Part shown: in pieces, positions 52,685 through 63,026 of the stretch
How the letters are laid out: every line of letters begins with the position of its first letter
Numbering within the stretch: the first letter of the stretch is position 1
Assembly: GCA_963709075.1 (NCBI GenBank)
Contig: CAVPUY010000017.1
Location: 171,497 to 235,496, forward strand
Length of the DNA: 64,000 nt
Direction of reading: 5' to 3'
Source of the DNA: Palsa-506 sp963709075
GTDB lineage: Bacteria > Actinomycetota > Actinomycetes > Streptosporangiales > Streptosporangiaceae
Made by a program: the position numbers and the translations under genes
Notes under the pieces: generated by a model
Seen by the model: only the letters and a program-made list of their open reading frames with translations
Database searches by the model: none
What the model was told of the DNA's origin: nothing

Positions 52685-54918
52685 ATGAACTTCGTGCGCG
52701 CCCGATCAGCTCGAGACGCATTTCACCGCGGCGGTCAGCGGGCTGCGGCCGGGCGGGCCGCCGCTGCAGTCCGGCATGATCAGGGCGGGCTCGGGCTGTC
52801 CGCGGCCCGCTGCGCCGAGCTGTTCGACGCCCAGCTGGCCAGCCGCGCACGCCGATCTGGCCGCCCGCTGGCTGCAGTCCAAGGGGGCCGGCTTCTACAC
52901 GATCGGCTCGTCCGGCCACGAGGGCAACGCGGGCGTGGCCGCTGCGCTGCGGCTGACCGACCCGGCGATGCTGCACTACCGTTCCGGCGCCTTCTACCTG
53001 GTCCGGTCCGGCCAGGCCAGGCCGCCCCGGGACGGCGTGAACGACGTACTGCTCGGGCTCGTCGCGGCCGCCGCCGAGCCGATCGCCGGCGGCAGGCACA
53101 AGGTATTCGGCCACCGCGAGCTGAACGTGATCCCGCAGACCTCGACGATCGCCTCGCACCTGCCGCGCGCCGTCGGCCTGGCCTTCGCGCTGCCGCGCGC
53201 GGCCAAGCTCGGGCTGGCCGCGCCGTGGCCGGCGCGACGCGCTGGTGGTCTGCAGCTTCGGCGACGCGTCGGCCAATCACTCGACCGCGGCCGGCGCGAT
53301 CAACACCGCCGCCTACTGCAGCTACCAGGGACTGCCGCTGCCGCTGCTGCTGGTCTGCGAGGACAACGGGCTGGGCATCAGCGTCCGCACCCCGGCCGGC
53401 TGGATCGGGGCCGCCCAGTCGGGCCGGGCCGGGCGTGCGGTACTTCCTCGCGGACGGCTCGGACCTGGCCGCCGTCTACGACACGGCGGTGAGCGCCGCG
53501 GCCTGGGTGCGGGAGCGGCGGGCGCCGGCCTTCCTGCATATCTCCACGGTGCGGTTCGGCGGGCACGCCGGATCCGACGTCGAGTCGGGCTACCGGGCGC
53601 CCGCCGAGATAGCCGCCGACCTGCGCCGGGATCCGCTGCTCGGGACGGCCCGGCTGCTGGTCGAGAGCGGCACGGCGACCCCGGCGCGAGGTGCTGGCCA
53701 GGTACGAGGCGAGCCAGGGAGCGGGTGCTCGCGCTGGCCGCGGAGGTGGCGGGCGCGCCGCGGCTCGGCTCGGCCGCGCAGGTGATCGCGCCGCTGGCGC
53801 CGCGGCGGCCGGATGCCGTCGCGGCGGAGGCCGCCCGCGCGGCGACGCCGTCCGCCCGCGGGCCGCGCGTTCGGCCGGCGGCCCGGAGGACGAGGGCCCG
53901 CTGACGCTGGCCCAGGCGATCAACCGCACGCTGGCCGATGCGCTGGCGGCCCGGCCGGAGGCGATCGTGTTCGGCGAGGACGTGGCCCGCAAGGGCGGCG
54001 TCTACGGCGTGACCAGGGGCCTGCTCGGCCGGTTCGGCGCGGGCCGGGTGTTCGACACGGTGCTGGACGAGCAGTCCGTCCTCGGCCTGGCGCTCGGCGC
54101 CGGGCTGGCCGGCCTGCTGCCGGTGCCGGAGATCCAGTACCTGGCCTACCTGCACAACGCGGCCGACCAGATCCGCGGCGAGGCGGCCACGCTGTCGTTC
54201 TTCTCCCGCGGGCAGTACCGCAACCCGATGGTGCTGCGCATCGCCGGGCTCGGCTACCAGCGCGGCTTCGGCGGGCATTTCCACAACGACAACGCCGTCG
54301 CCGCGCTGCGCGACATCCCCGGCCTGATCATCGCCCTGCCGGCCCGGCCCGACGACGCCGCCGCGATGCTGCGCACCTGCCTGGCCTCGGCCCAGGCCGA
54401 CGGCAGCGTCTGCGTCTTCATCGAGCCGATCGCGCTGTACCACGAGCGGGACCTGTACGAGCCGGGCGACGACGGCTGGCTGGCGCCGTACGATCCGCCG
54501 TGGCGGTGGGCCGACGCGCACGTCCCGCCGGGCCGGGCGCGGGTCTACGGGGCCGGCGACGACCTGACGATCGTCACGTTCGGGAACGGCCTGCGGATGA
54601 GCCTGCGGGCGGCGGCCAGGCTGGCCGCCGACGGCATCGGCTGCCGGGTGGTCGACCTGCGCTGGCTCGCGCCGCTGCCCGCCCAGGACGTGCTGCGGGA
54701 GGCGTCGGTGACCGGCCGGGTGCTGATCGCCGACGAGACCCGGCGCACCGGCGGCGTGTCGGAGGCGGATCATCGCCGCGCTGGCCGACGGCGGGTACGC
54801 CGGCCGGCTGGCCCGGGTGGCGAGCGAGGACAGCTTCATCCCGCTCGGCGACGCCGCCAGCCTCGTGCTGCTGTCCGAGCAGTCCATCGAGGCCGCCGCC
54901 CGCGCCCTGCTGCGCTGA
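52685..54918 (+). CDS. Fused 2-oxoacid dehydrogenase E1 (alpha-beta) component (frameshifted)
   Basis: About 740 aa, alpha and beta parts in one gene. The alpha part has FYTIGSSGHEGNAGVAAALR, DPAMLHYRSGAFYLVR, HKVFGHRELNVIPQTSTIAS and the TPP region VVCSFGDASANHSTAAGAIN through LLVCEDNGLGI. The beta part starts at LTLAQAINRTLADALAARPE, AIVFGEDVARKGGVYGVTRG, followed by DTVLDEQSVLGLALGAGLAG. Indels occur near 52705, 52845, 53235, 53430, 53690, 53717, 53880 and 54763. It decarboxylates a 2-oxo acid (branched-chain type most likely) using thiamine diphosphate. No E2 or E3 gene is next to it. Confidence 0.85.
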
Positions 54919-55519
54919 CCGCCCGATGAGCGGTTAACATGTGTCCGGCTGTAACCGGGTCCACCGCGATGCCGCGCGGCGCCAGGCCGACCGAGACGGT
55001 CGCGGTCACCTTGTCCGTCCGCCCGCTGATGACCTCCAGCGAGTTGATATTGTCGTCGTCCACGTAGATGCGGTCGGTCCGCGGGTTCACCGCGATCTCG
55101 CCGGGCGCCCCGTTCTTGGCGAGCCTGACGGTGGCCACCACCTTGTCCGTCCGCCCGCTGATCACCTCCACTCTGCCGAGACCGTTCACGCAGTAGATGC
55201 GGTCGGTCCGCGGGTCCACAGCGAGCTGGCCGAGATCGGCCACCCGCACGGACCTGACCACAGCCCGCTTCCGCCCGCTGAGCACAGAAAGCACCTCGCC
55301 GTTCGCCTTGACGACAGTCAGGTAGACGGTGTCGCTGCGGCTGTCCATGGCCATCCCGACCGGGGTGCCGCCTACCGGGATGGTGGCGGTGACCTGGGTA
55401 TCCGGGGCACCAGCCGGGACGCTGCCTGCCGCCGCGGACGCGGCCGCAGGCATCCAGGCGATCCCGGTCACGCTGATTGCTACGGCGGTGGCTGTGGCGC
55501 GGCGGCGGGCAAGCTTCAT
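54836..55519 (-). CDS. Secreted YVTN-type beta-propeller protein, short or truncated
   Basis: A signal peptide (MKLARRRATATAVAISVTGI, AWMPAAASAAA) is followed by about three and a half 42-residue repeats such as GEIAVNPRTDRIYVDDDNIN, SLEVISGRTDKVTATV. The last repeat breaks off at GIAVDPVT. The frame then runs 80 bp into the 3' end of the convergent E1 gene, giving a low-complexity tail. A six- or seven-bladed propeller would need more repeats, so the 3' end was probably lost, or a frameshift hides an earlier stop near 54934. ATG 55519 has a GCAGG ribosome site. Confidence 0.75.
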   Translation of the reverse strand: MKLARRRATATAVAISVTGIAWMPAAASAAAGSVPAGAPDTQVTATIPVGGTPVGMAMDSRSDTVYLTVVKANGEVLSVLSGRKRAVVRSVRVADLGQLAVDPRTDRIYCVNGLGRVEVISGRTDKVVATVRLAKNGAPGEIAVNPRTDRIYVDDDNINSLEVISGRTDKVTATVSVGLAPRGIAVDPVTAGHMLTAHRAVSAAGRGRRPRWTARTAARGWRRRRAG

Positions 55520-55582
55520 CGCATCCTGCTTCCTCGGCCAGCCAGGCGACCCGGGCGGCTGCCAGACTTTATCGGTACATAC

Positions 55583-55596
55583 CACTATTGATAGTG
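55583..55596. promoter_or_regulatory. AT-rich palindrome upstream of beta-propeller gene
   Basis: CACTATTGATAGTG has perfect 6-bp arms and a 2-bp centre. It lies 63 bp before the propeller ATG in a short AT-rich patch (TTATCGGTACAT adjacent) and 70 bp from the pcaD stop. It is a plausible operator or promoter element; no regulator is assigned. Confidence 0.4.
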
Positions 55597-55666
55597 ACTC
55601 CTACCGGTGCCCGGCAGATGACAGGGTAACCGGGACACTGTCCTTACCGTCCGTTGCCGTCGGCCG

Positions 55667-56504
55667 CTAGCGCGCGAGGAGGTGAGCCAGCAGCAGCGCG
55701 GTCACCTCGCCCGGCTGGGAGATGTTGGCCAGGTGCGAGGCGCCCCTGATCACCCGAAGCCGGGCGCCAGCAATCCCGCGCGCGATGACCGCGCCGTGCC
55801 ACGGCGGCGTCGCCGGATCCTCGGCGCCGGCGATGACAAGCGCGGGCGCGGTGACCGAGCCGAGCGAGGCCCGCTGGTCCATGCCGCCGATCGCCTCGCA
55901 GCAGCCGGCATCGCCGGCCGGGCTGACGCCGCGCATCGCGTCCACGACGAGCGACGACGGCCGCCGGGTCGCGCCGCTGGAAGGCCGGGGTGAACCACCG
56001 CCCGGCGGCCTGCGCCGGCGACCGGCCCCATGCCGCGGGCCCGGACCAGCGCCGCGCGGTCGGCCCACATCGCGGCCGGCGGCAGGTACGCCGAGGTGCA
56101 GCACAGCCCGAGCGCCGCGATCCGCTCCGGGGTGTGCGCGGCCAGCCAGATCCCGACCATGCCGCCCAAGCGAGATCCCGCAGTACGCGCGCCCGGCCGA
56201 CCCGGTGCGCGTCGAGCAGCGCCAGCACGCCGCCGGCCAGGTCGGCGATCGAGTAGGGCCCGGGCGGCGCGGGCGAGCCGCCGTGCCCGGGGTAATCGAA
56301 CCGGAGCAGCCGGAAATGCGCCTGCAGCGCCGCGGCCTGCGGGTCCCAGACGGCCCGGGTGGTGCCGATCGAGTTGCCGAGCACGAGCACCGGGGCGCCG
56401 GGCGGCCCGTCCAGCGAGGACTCCAGCCGCAGCGGCCCGGCGGGCTCCGCCGTGACCGGCTGCGGTCCGGCGGATACCGGCTCAGACATCGAAGGCTCAG
56501 ACAT
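55667..56504 (-). CDS. pcaD: 3-oxoadipate enol-lactonase (frameshifted)
   Basis: About 280 aa alpha/beta hydrolase, last gene of the pca operon. LRLESSLDGPPGAPVLVLGN, SIGTTRAVWDPQAAALQAHF, LLRFDYPGHGGS and the nucleophile elbow CGISLGGMVG (shifted frame) fit PcaD. Asp is in VIAGAEDPATPP and His in VIRGASHLANIS. Indels near 56180, 56010 and 55960 break the frame. ATG 56504 overlaps the pcaG stop by 8 bp; ATG 56489 is also in frame. It opens 3-oxoadipate enol-lactone to 3-oxoadipate. Confidence 0.87.
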
Positions 56505-57090
56505 CGAAAAACACCGTCTCGCTGGTCGCCCTGCAGCCGGATGTCGAAGCGAACGCGAACCGCCCGGCGGCCGGCTCGGCCGCGGCGACAGGGTCGCCCG
56601 CCGGCCGGCGTCGATCGCGGCCAGCACCGGGTCGGCCGCGTTCGCCGCCGTCTCGTCCGGGAAGTAGATCCTGGTCACCACCCGGTCGAGCAGCCCGCGG
56701 GCGAACACGGACACGTCCAGGTGCGGCGCCTGCAGGCCGGCCGCTCGGCGGACCGGCACCGGCCCGGGCCGCAGCGTGCTGATCCGGTACCGGCCGCCGG
56801 CGTCGGTCGGGCACCGGCCGAAGCCGCGGAAGCCGGGGTAGTCGCGCGGCCCGCGCGGATCGTCCGGGTGCGCGAAGCTGCCGTCCGGCGCCGCCTGCCA
56901 GGTCTCGACCAGCGCGTCAGGGACCGGCTCGGCCGGCCCCGTCCAGCACCCGGCCGCTGATGCTGACCGCGCCTGGCGTGCCGTCCGGCACCACGAACGG
57001 GCCGTCCGGCCAGGGCAGCCCGATGGCCAGGAACGGGCCGACGGTCTGCGACGGCGTCAGCCCCGGCCGCGGCGCAGCGGGCAGGCTCAC
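56497..57090 (-). CDS. pcaG: Protocatechuate 3,4-dioxygenase alpha subunit (frameshifted)
   Basis: About 197 aa. LTPSQTVGPFLAIGLPWPDG is the alpha-subunit N-terminal hallmark. VSISGRVLDGAGEPVPDALV is followed, in the next frame, by YRISTLRPGPVPVRRAAGLQ, then HLDVSVFARGLLDRVVTRIY and FPDE. Indels occur near 56935 and 56595. GTG 57090 overlaps the pcaH stop (GTGA) and has GGAGGA upstream. With PcaH it cleaves protocatechuate to 3-carboxy-cis,cis-muconate. Confidence 0.88.
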
Positions 57091-57833
57091 CGGTCCTCCC
57101 CCGGCTCGAAGACGGTTGCCGCGCGGGCCGCGCAGCACGATGTCCCACTGGTAGCCGAGCGCCCAGTCCGGCTCGCGTGCTGCCGAGGTCGAACCGGGCG
57201 ATCATGCGCTCGCGGGCCTTCGGGTCGGGCACCGAGTTGAAGATCGGGTCCTGGCCGAACAGCGGATCGCCGGGGAAGTACATCTGGGTGACCAGCCGCT
57301 GGGTGAACGCCCGGCCGAACAGCGAGAAGTGCACGTGCTGCGGGCGCCAGGCGTTGAGGTGGTTCCTCCACGGGTAAGCGCCCGGCTTGATCGTGACGAA
57401 CCGGTACCGCCCGGCGGAATCGGTCATGCACCGGCCGGCCCCGTCGAAGTTGGGATCCAGCGGCGCGTCATGGTCGTCGACCCCGTGCGCGTACCGGCCG
57501 GACGCGTTGGCCTGCCAGATCTCGACCAGCGTGTCCGGTACCGGCCGGCCGCCGGAGTCCATCACCCGGCCGGTCAGGATGATCCGCTCGCCGAGCGGCT
57601 GCGCCGCGGTGCCGGGTGGTCAGGTCGGCGTCGGCGGCGGTCACCCGCTCCGCGCCGAGCAGCGGCCCGGTTATCTCGGTCAGCCCCTGCGCCAGCGGCA
57701 CCGGCGGCCGCTTGGGCGCGCGCAGCACCGACGACCGGTAAGCGGGCGAGTCCAGCGGCGGGTGCACTCCGGCCGGCCGCTGGTAGGACGGCAGCAGCAG
57801 GCGGCCAGGCGCCGGCGGCATGTCGGTGGTCAT
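57087..57833 (-). CDS. pcaH: Protocatechuate 3,4-dioxygenase beta subunit (frameshifted)
   Basis: About 248 aa. The catalytic non-heme iron subunit: the Tyr/His ligands lie in RYRFVTIKPGAYPWRNHLNA and WRPQHVHFSLFG, in the family pattern. PVPDTLVEIWQANASGRYAH, LDPNFDGAGRCMTD and QMYFPGDPLFGQDPIFNSVP are conserved. Indels occur near 57615 and 57180. ATG 57833 overlaps the pcaJ stop (ATGA). Confidence 0.92.
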
Positions 57834-58610
57834 CGGTTCGCTCCCTCGGTTGCTGGCGTGGCCGCCCGGAGCGCGCGCAGCGCGGCGAGCTCGGCAGCGG
57901 CTGGCGGCGGGAGTTCCCGCAGACCCGCGGCGACGGACAGGTCCCAGCCGGTAACCGCTTTTACATCTTTAACGGGAACCCCCGGGCAGACTCCGGTCAG
58001 GGCCAGCTCGAAGGTCTCCGGATCCGGCTCGAGCACGCCGAGATCGGTGATGATCTTCCGCGGGCCTGCGCCGGTCAGCCCCAGCCGCTCCCGGCAGCCA
58101 GGGCCGTCGCCGAAGCCGACCGAGGTGACGAAGTCGACCCGCTCGACGAACGCGCGCAGGCTCTGCCGGACGACCACGATGACCTCCCGGCAGGAGGCGG
58201 CGATCTCCGGCGCGCCGCCCGCGCCGGGCAGCCGTACCTTCGGCGCGGCGTAGTCCCGGCCGATGACGGTGGTGTTGATGTTGCCGAACTTGTCGATCTG
58301 CGCCGCGCCGAGGAAGCCGACGTCGATCCGGCCCGGCTGGAGCCAGTAGTTGAAGATCTCCGGCACGCTGACCACGGTGTCCGCCGTCTCGGCCAGGATG
58401 CCGTCGCCGATCGACAGCGGCAGCGCTGCCGGGCTTGGCGCCGATCGTGCCGGACTCGTAGATCAGCACCAGGCTCGGTGCGTGCGTCGCCCGGGCCAGG
58501 TTCGCCGCCTCGCTGGGCAGGCCGATCCCGACGAAGCAGGTCATCCCGTCGCGGAGCGCGCGGGACGCGGTGACCGCCATCATCTCGTCCGCGGCGTAAC
58601 CGGCAGTCAC
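57830..58610 (-). CDS. pcaJ: 3-oxoadipate CoA-transferase beta subunit (one frameshift)
   Basis: About 260 aa. The catalytic Glu is in LVLIYESGTIGA. FVGIGLPSEAANLARATHAP, NYWLQPGRIDVGFLGAAQID and DFVTSVGFGDGPG are typical CoA-transferase subunit B blocks. An indel near 58432 splits it. GTG 58610 overlaps the pcaI stop (GTGA). Its C-terminal Ala-rich tail is variable. Confidence 0.9.
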
Positions 58611-59422
58611 CGCCGCGCTCCGGCGTAGACGTGCTCGTCGAGCCAGCGGCTGAACGTGTCCCGGTCCTTGCTGATGGCGTCCCAGCCGATGTAGAAGTCG
58701 TTGTCCCTGGCGGTGTAGCCGAGCGCGTACGAGGGGTGCGCGCCGCCGGGGGCCAGCGCCACGTACCCGACCGTCCAGGACGGCAGCACGACGGCGCCCG
58801 GCCGCGGGTCGAGCTCGTCGACGATCTCCTCGACGGTGACCACCGACCGCCTGGCCGCGAGCACGGCCTCCTTCTGCACGCCGGTGATACCCCAGAACTG
58901 GACGTTCCCGGCCCGGTCGGCGCGCTGCGCGTGGATGACGGTCACGTCCGGCCGCAGCGCGGCCACCGCGGTCAGCGCCTCGCCGGTGAACGGGCAGCTG
59001 ATCTCGGCGATGTTCGGCGCGTGCCGGGCCAGGCTGGTGCCGCTGTACCCGCGCAGCACGGCGAACGGCAGGCCGGATGCGCCGGCCACGTACCGGTTGG
59101 CCATCCCGGCGTGGCTGTGCTCCTCGAGCTCAAGCGGGCACGGCCAGGAATGCTGCGCGGCGTCCCGGAACCGGTGCAGGGATCCCACGCCGGGATTGCC
59201 GCCCCAGGAGAAGACCAGCTTCCGCGCGCAGCCGGCGCCGATCAGCTGGTCGTAGATGACGTCGGGCGTCATCCGGACCAGGGTCAGGTCCCGGCGCCGC
59301 TGGCGGATCACCTCGTGCCCGGCGGCGTGCGGGATCAGGTGCGTGAAGCCCTCCATGGCGACGGTGTCGCCGTCCCGGACGGCCAGCGTGACGGCCTCGG
59401 CAAGCGACACGATCTCCGCCAC
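58607..59422 (-). CDS. pcaI: 3-oxoadipate CoA-transferase alpha subunit
   Basis: 271 aa, uninterrupted. VRDGDTVAMEGFTHLIPHAA, GHEVIRQ, the LVFSWGGNPGVGSLHRFRDA block and RADRAGNVQFWGITGVQKEA identify the CoA-transferase subunit A, close to the IpdA/PcaI branch. With PcaJ it moves CoA from succinyl-CoA to 3-oxoadipate. It is 111 bp downstream of pcaC on the same strand; that gap has an AT-rich patch (GTAGATATCGTTTCGG on the minus strand) that may hold an internal promoter. Confidence 0.9.
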   Translation of the reverse strand: MAEIVSLAEAVTLAVRDGDTVAMEGFTHLIPHAAGHEVIRQRRRDLTLVRMTPDVIYDQLIGAGCARKLVFSWGGNPGVGSLHRFRDAAQHSWPCPLELEEHSHAGMANRYVAGASGLPFAVLRGYSGTSLARHAPNIAEISCPFTGEALTAVAALRPDVTVIHAQRADRAGNVQFWGITGVQKEAVLAARRSVVTVEEIVDELDPRPGAVVLPSWTVGYVALAPGGAHPSYALGYTARDNDFYIGWDAISKDRDTFSRWLDEHVYAGARR

Positions 59423-59533
59423 GTCTCTCAGCCTTCCTGGCCAGCCTTCCGGCTTGCCCGCCCGGCTCGCCCGCTCGCCGCCCTTTACCGAAACGATATC
59501 TACAATTGGCCGCTAAGTGCACACCTGTGCGGA

Positions 59534-59984
59534 CTACGGAGTGTCTGGCGCTTCACCCGCGGCCTCGGCCAGCGCGCCTTCTTCGGTCAGGACACGCTGC
59601 GCGATCGGCGAACGCCCGGTTGGCGGCCGGCACGCCGGCGTAGATCGCGACCTGCAGCAGGACCTCGCAGATCTGCGCCGGGCTCAGGCCGTTCCGCAGC
59701 GCGGCCCGCACGTGCAGGGCGAGCTCTTCCTCCTGCCGCAGCGAGGCCAGCGCGGTCAGCGTGATCATGCTGCGCTCGGCGCGGGTCAGCCCGGGCCGGG
59801 CCCAGATCTCGCCCCACGCGTACCGGGTGATCAGGTCCTGGAAGGGGGCGGTGAACTCGGTCGTGCCGGCCGCGGCCCGGTCGACGTGCGCGTTGCCGAG
59901 CACCTGGCGGCGGACCGCCATCCCCCGCTCGGCACGTGCACCGTCGCTCCCGTTAATAATGCTGGTCTTGTCGGCCTGTGCCAT
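59534..59984 (-). CDS. pcaC: 4-carboxymuconolactone decarboxylase (one frameshift)
   Basis: About 149 aa. RGMAVRRQVLGNAHVDRA is the CMD N-terminal motif. WGEIWARPGLTRAERSMITL and NGLSPAQICEVLLQVAIYAG carry the conserved Glu, Cys and related active-site region, with VPAANRAFA next. An extra base near 59610 hides the true end, QRVLTEEGALAEAAGE, which stops at 59534. ATG 59984 has AAGGAGC upstream. It decarboxylates carboxymuconolactone to 3-oxoadipate enol-lactone. Confidence 0.9.
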
Positions 59985-60090
59985 CTGTGCTCCTTGCCGG
60001 TCGGTAGGCACCCAGGATCGCAGCCGCGGCCAGGTCCGGTGCGCGGCATCCGGGCCGCGGCCCGGGCTGGCTGGCGGCGCGGCCTGCTGG

Positions 60091-61528
60091 CTACCCGCCG
60101 GGCAGCGCCTGGTCGCCAGTGCGCGGCCAGGGCGCGGTCCACGAAATACCGGCGCGAGCCCGAGGTAGCCGGCCGGATCCAGGGCGGCCGCCAGCCGGTC
60201 CCCGGTGATCCCGGCGGCGGCCAGCGCCCGCGCCGCTTCGCCGGACTGCAGCGCCGCGCCGAGGGACTCCCCGGCGGCAGCGGCCGCGGCGCTGGCCGCC
60301 GCGACCAGGTCATGCGCGGCCGCCGGGCCGAGCACCGGCGCCAGCAGCGCGGCGACCTGCGCGGCCATCGGGAAGCCGCCCGCCGCGGCCAGGTTGGCCC
60401 GCATCCGCCCGGCGTCGACGACCAGCCCGGCCAGCAGCTCGGCGGCCCACGCGGCGGCCGAGCCGGTCAGCCTGCAGCAGGTCGGCGAGCGGCTCCCACT
60501 CGGCGTGCCAGGCTGCCGGCCGCGCGCTGGTGCTCCTGCTCGGCGGCCGCGGCCAGGGTGGCCAGCAGGCCGGGCACCCGGCGGGTGCAGCCGAGGATCA
60601 GCACCGAGGCGACCGGGTTGCGCTTGTGCGGCATGGCCGACGAGCCGCCGCGGCCGGCGCCGCCCTCGCGGGCCTCGGCGACCTCGGACTGGGCCAGCAG
60701 GGTCACGTCCCGCGCGATCTTGCCGGCACCGCGGCGGCCGCGGCGGCCAGCGCGGCCGCCAGGTCGAGGACCCGCAGCCGGCTGGTGTGCCAGGGCAGCA
60801 CCGGCTCGGCCAGCCCCAGCTCGGCGGCCAGCAGCCCGGCCACCCGCGGCCCGGCCTCGCCGAGCGCGGCCAGCGTCCCGGCCGCGCCGCCGAACTGCAC
60901 GGCGAGCCGCTCGTCGCGGACCCGGGCCAGCCCGCGGGCTGGCCTCGTCGAGGCCGGTCAGCCAGCCCGCGGCGACCAGGCCGAAGGTGACGGGCACGGC
61001 CTGCTGCAGCAGCGTCCGGCCGATCATGATCGTGTCGCGGTGCCCGGCGGCCAGGCCGGCCGCGGCCGCCGCGGCGGCGGCCAGGTCGGCGCAGGATCGA
61101 CGCTGCAGCGCGCGCCGGCGACCAGCATCGCCGCGGTGTCCAGGATGTCCTGGCTGGTCGCGCCGCGGTGCACGGCCCCGGCCGCCCACGGCGGCACGGC
61201 CGCCGGCCAGCGCCCGGACCAGCGGCGGGCACCGGGTTGCCGGTGCGGGCCGCCTGGCCTGCCGAGCGCGGCGGCGTCGAACCGGCCGGCGTCCGCGGCC
61301 GCGGTGACCGCCGCGCCCGCGCCGGCCGGCGCCAGCCCGGCCCGCTCAGCCGCCCGGGCCAGCGCCGCCTCGGTGTCCAGCATGGCCTGCAGCCACGCCT
61401 GGTCGCCGGTCTCGGCGCCGCCCCGGCCGAAGAGCCCGGCGAACAGGCCTGCTGATCAGCCGGGGCTGGCTCCGCCGATCAGTGCGGAGGCGGGCTGCCC
61501 GGCCGCCGGTAACGATCCAGGGTGTCAT
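60091..61528 (-). CDS. pcaB: 3-carboxy-cis,cis-muconate cycloisomerase (heavily frameshifted)
   Basis: About 460 aa in the fumarase/aspartase superfamily. Across frames: WLQAMLDTEAALARAAERAG, HRGATSQDILDTAAMLVA (catalytic region) and RDTIMIGRTLLQQAVPVTFG. The superfamily signature GSSAMPHKRNPVASVLILGC follows, then DAGRMRANLAAAGGFPMAAQ. At least six indels are present. The start is not certain: ATG 61528 is the first available, but the family N-terminus (LFAGLFGRG) begins near 61450. It is the first gene of the pca operon and divergent from the aminotransferase gene. Confidence 0.82.
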
Positions 61529-61655
61529 GCCGGGACCGCCGGCGGCCCTGACACCGCCGGGCGCGCCTTCGCCGCCGCGGGCGCCGATTCGGCCGCCGGC
61601 TGGCCGCGGTGGTTAACGGCTGCGGACTTGGCCCGTTTGCCCTATCGTCGGCTGT

Positions 61656-63017
61656 ATGACCGTACAACTGCCCAGCGCCGGCGGGCCGTCGCTGCCCCAG
61701 GAACGCCGGCTCGTGACCGAAATCCCCGGACCGGCATCGCGGGAACTGGCTCGAGCGGCGCCGCGGCAGCGTCGCGCGCGGGCTCAGCCACGTGCTGCCG
61801 GTCTTCGTGGCCGCGGCCGGCGGCGGCGTGATCGTCGACGTAGACGGCAACTCGCTGATCGACTTCGGCTCCGGCATCGCCGTCACCAGCGTGGGCAACA
61901 GCGCGGAGCGGGTGGTCGAGCGGGTCACCGAGCAGGTGGCGCGCTTCACCCATACCTGCTTCATGGTCGCCCCGTACGAGGGGTACGTGGAGGTCTGCGA
62001 GGAACTCAACCGGCTGACCCCCGGCGCGTCACGAGAAGCGCTCGGCCCTGTTCAACTCCGGCGCCGAGGCGGTGGAGAACGCCGTCAAGATCGCCCGGTA
62101 CGCCACCGGCAGGCCCGCGGTGGTCGCCTTCGATCACGCGTACCACGGCCGCACCAACCTCACCATGGCGCTGACCGCCAAGAACATGCCGTACAAGCAC
62201 CGGTTCGGCCCGTTCGCGAGCGAGGTCTACCGGATGCCGATGGCCTACCCGCTGCGCTGGCCGGGCGGCCCGGAGCGCTGCGCCGCCGAGGCCCTCGACG
62301 TGATCAAGAGCCTGATCCACACCCAGGTCGGCGAGGACAACGTCGCCGCGGTGCTGATCGAGCCGATCCAGGGCGAGGGCGGGTTCATCGTGCCGCCGGA
62401 CGGGTTCCTGCCCGGGCTGGCCGAGTTCTGCCGGGCGCACGGCATCGTGCTGATCGCCGACGAGATCCAGAGCGGCCTGTGCCGGGCCGGCGACTGGTTC
62501 GCCTGTGATCACGAGTCGGTCGTGCCGGACCTGGTCACCACCGCCAAGGGCATCGCCGACGGGCTGCCGCTGGCCGGCGTGACCGGCCGGGCGGATCTGA
62601 TGGACGCGGTGCACCCGGGCGGACTCGGCGGCACGTACGGCGGCAACCCGGTCGCCTGCGCCGCGGCGCTCGGCTCGCTGGAGACCATGGTCAAGGAGGA
62701 CCTGCCGGCCAGGGCCCGCCGGATCGGCGAGATCATGCTGCCGCGGCTGCACGGGATCGCCGAGGCCAGCCCGGCGATCGGCGACGTGCGCGGCCGGGGC
62801 GCGATGCTGGCGGTGGAACTGGTCCGGCCCGGCGGCATCGAGCCGGATCCGGCCGCGGCGGCGAAGGTGGCCGCGGCCTGCCATCAGGCCGGGCTGCTGG
62901 TGCTCACCTGCGGCACGTTCGGCAACGTGCTGCGGTTCCTGCCGCCGATGGTGATCGGCGAGCCGCTGCTCGGACGAGGGGCTGTCCATCCTGGAAGAGG
63001 CATTCGCCGGGCTCTAG
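61656..63017 (+). CDS. gabT: 4-aminobutyrate aminotransferase family (class III) enzyme (frameshifted)
   Basis: About 453 aa. FVAAAGGGVIVDVDGNSLID, FGSGIAVTSVGN precedes SALFNSGAEAVENAVKIARY, then FDHAYHGRTNLTMALTAKN. IADEIQSGLCRAGDWFACDH carries the PLP-binding Asp, and the PLP lysine is in LVTTAKGIADGLPLAG. LGGTYGGNPVACAAALGSLE is typical of GabT. Indels occur near 61745, 62035 and 62975. ATG 61656 follows a TATCGT -10-like box. It moves an amino group from GABA or a similar omega-amino acid to 2-oxoglutarate. Another omega-aminotransferase is possible. Confidence 0.87.
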
Positions 63018-63026
63018 GAGCGCACC

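Noticed and set aside
59480..59520. Classical PcaR operator before pcaI
   Set aside because: An AT-rich, promoter-like patch is present, but no convincing inverted repeat of the known PcaR type was found.
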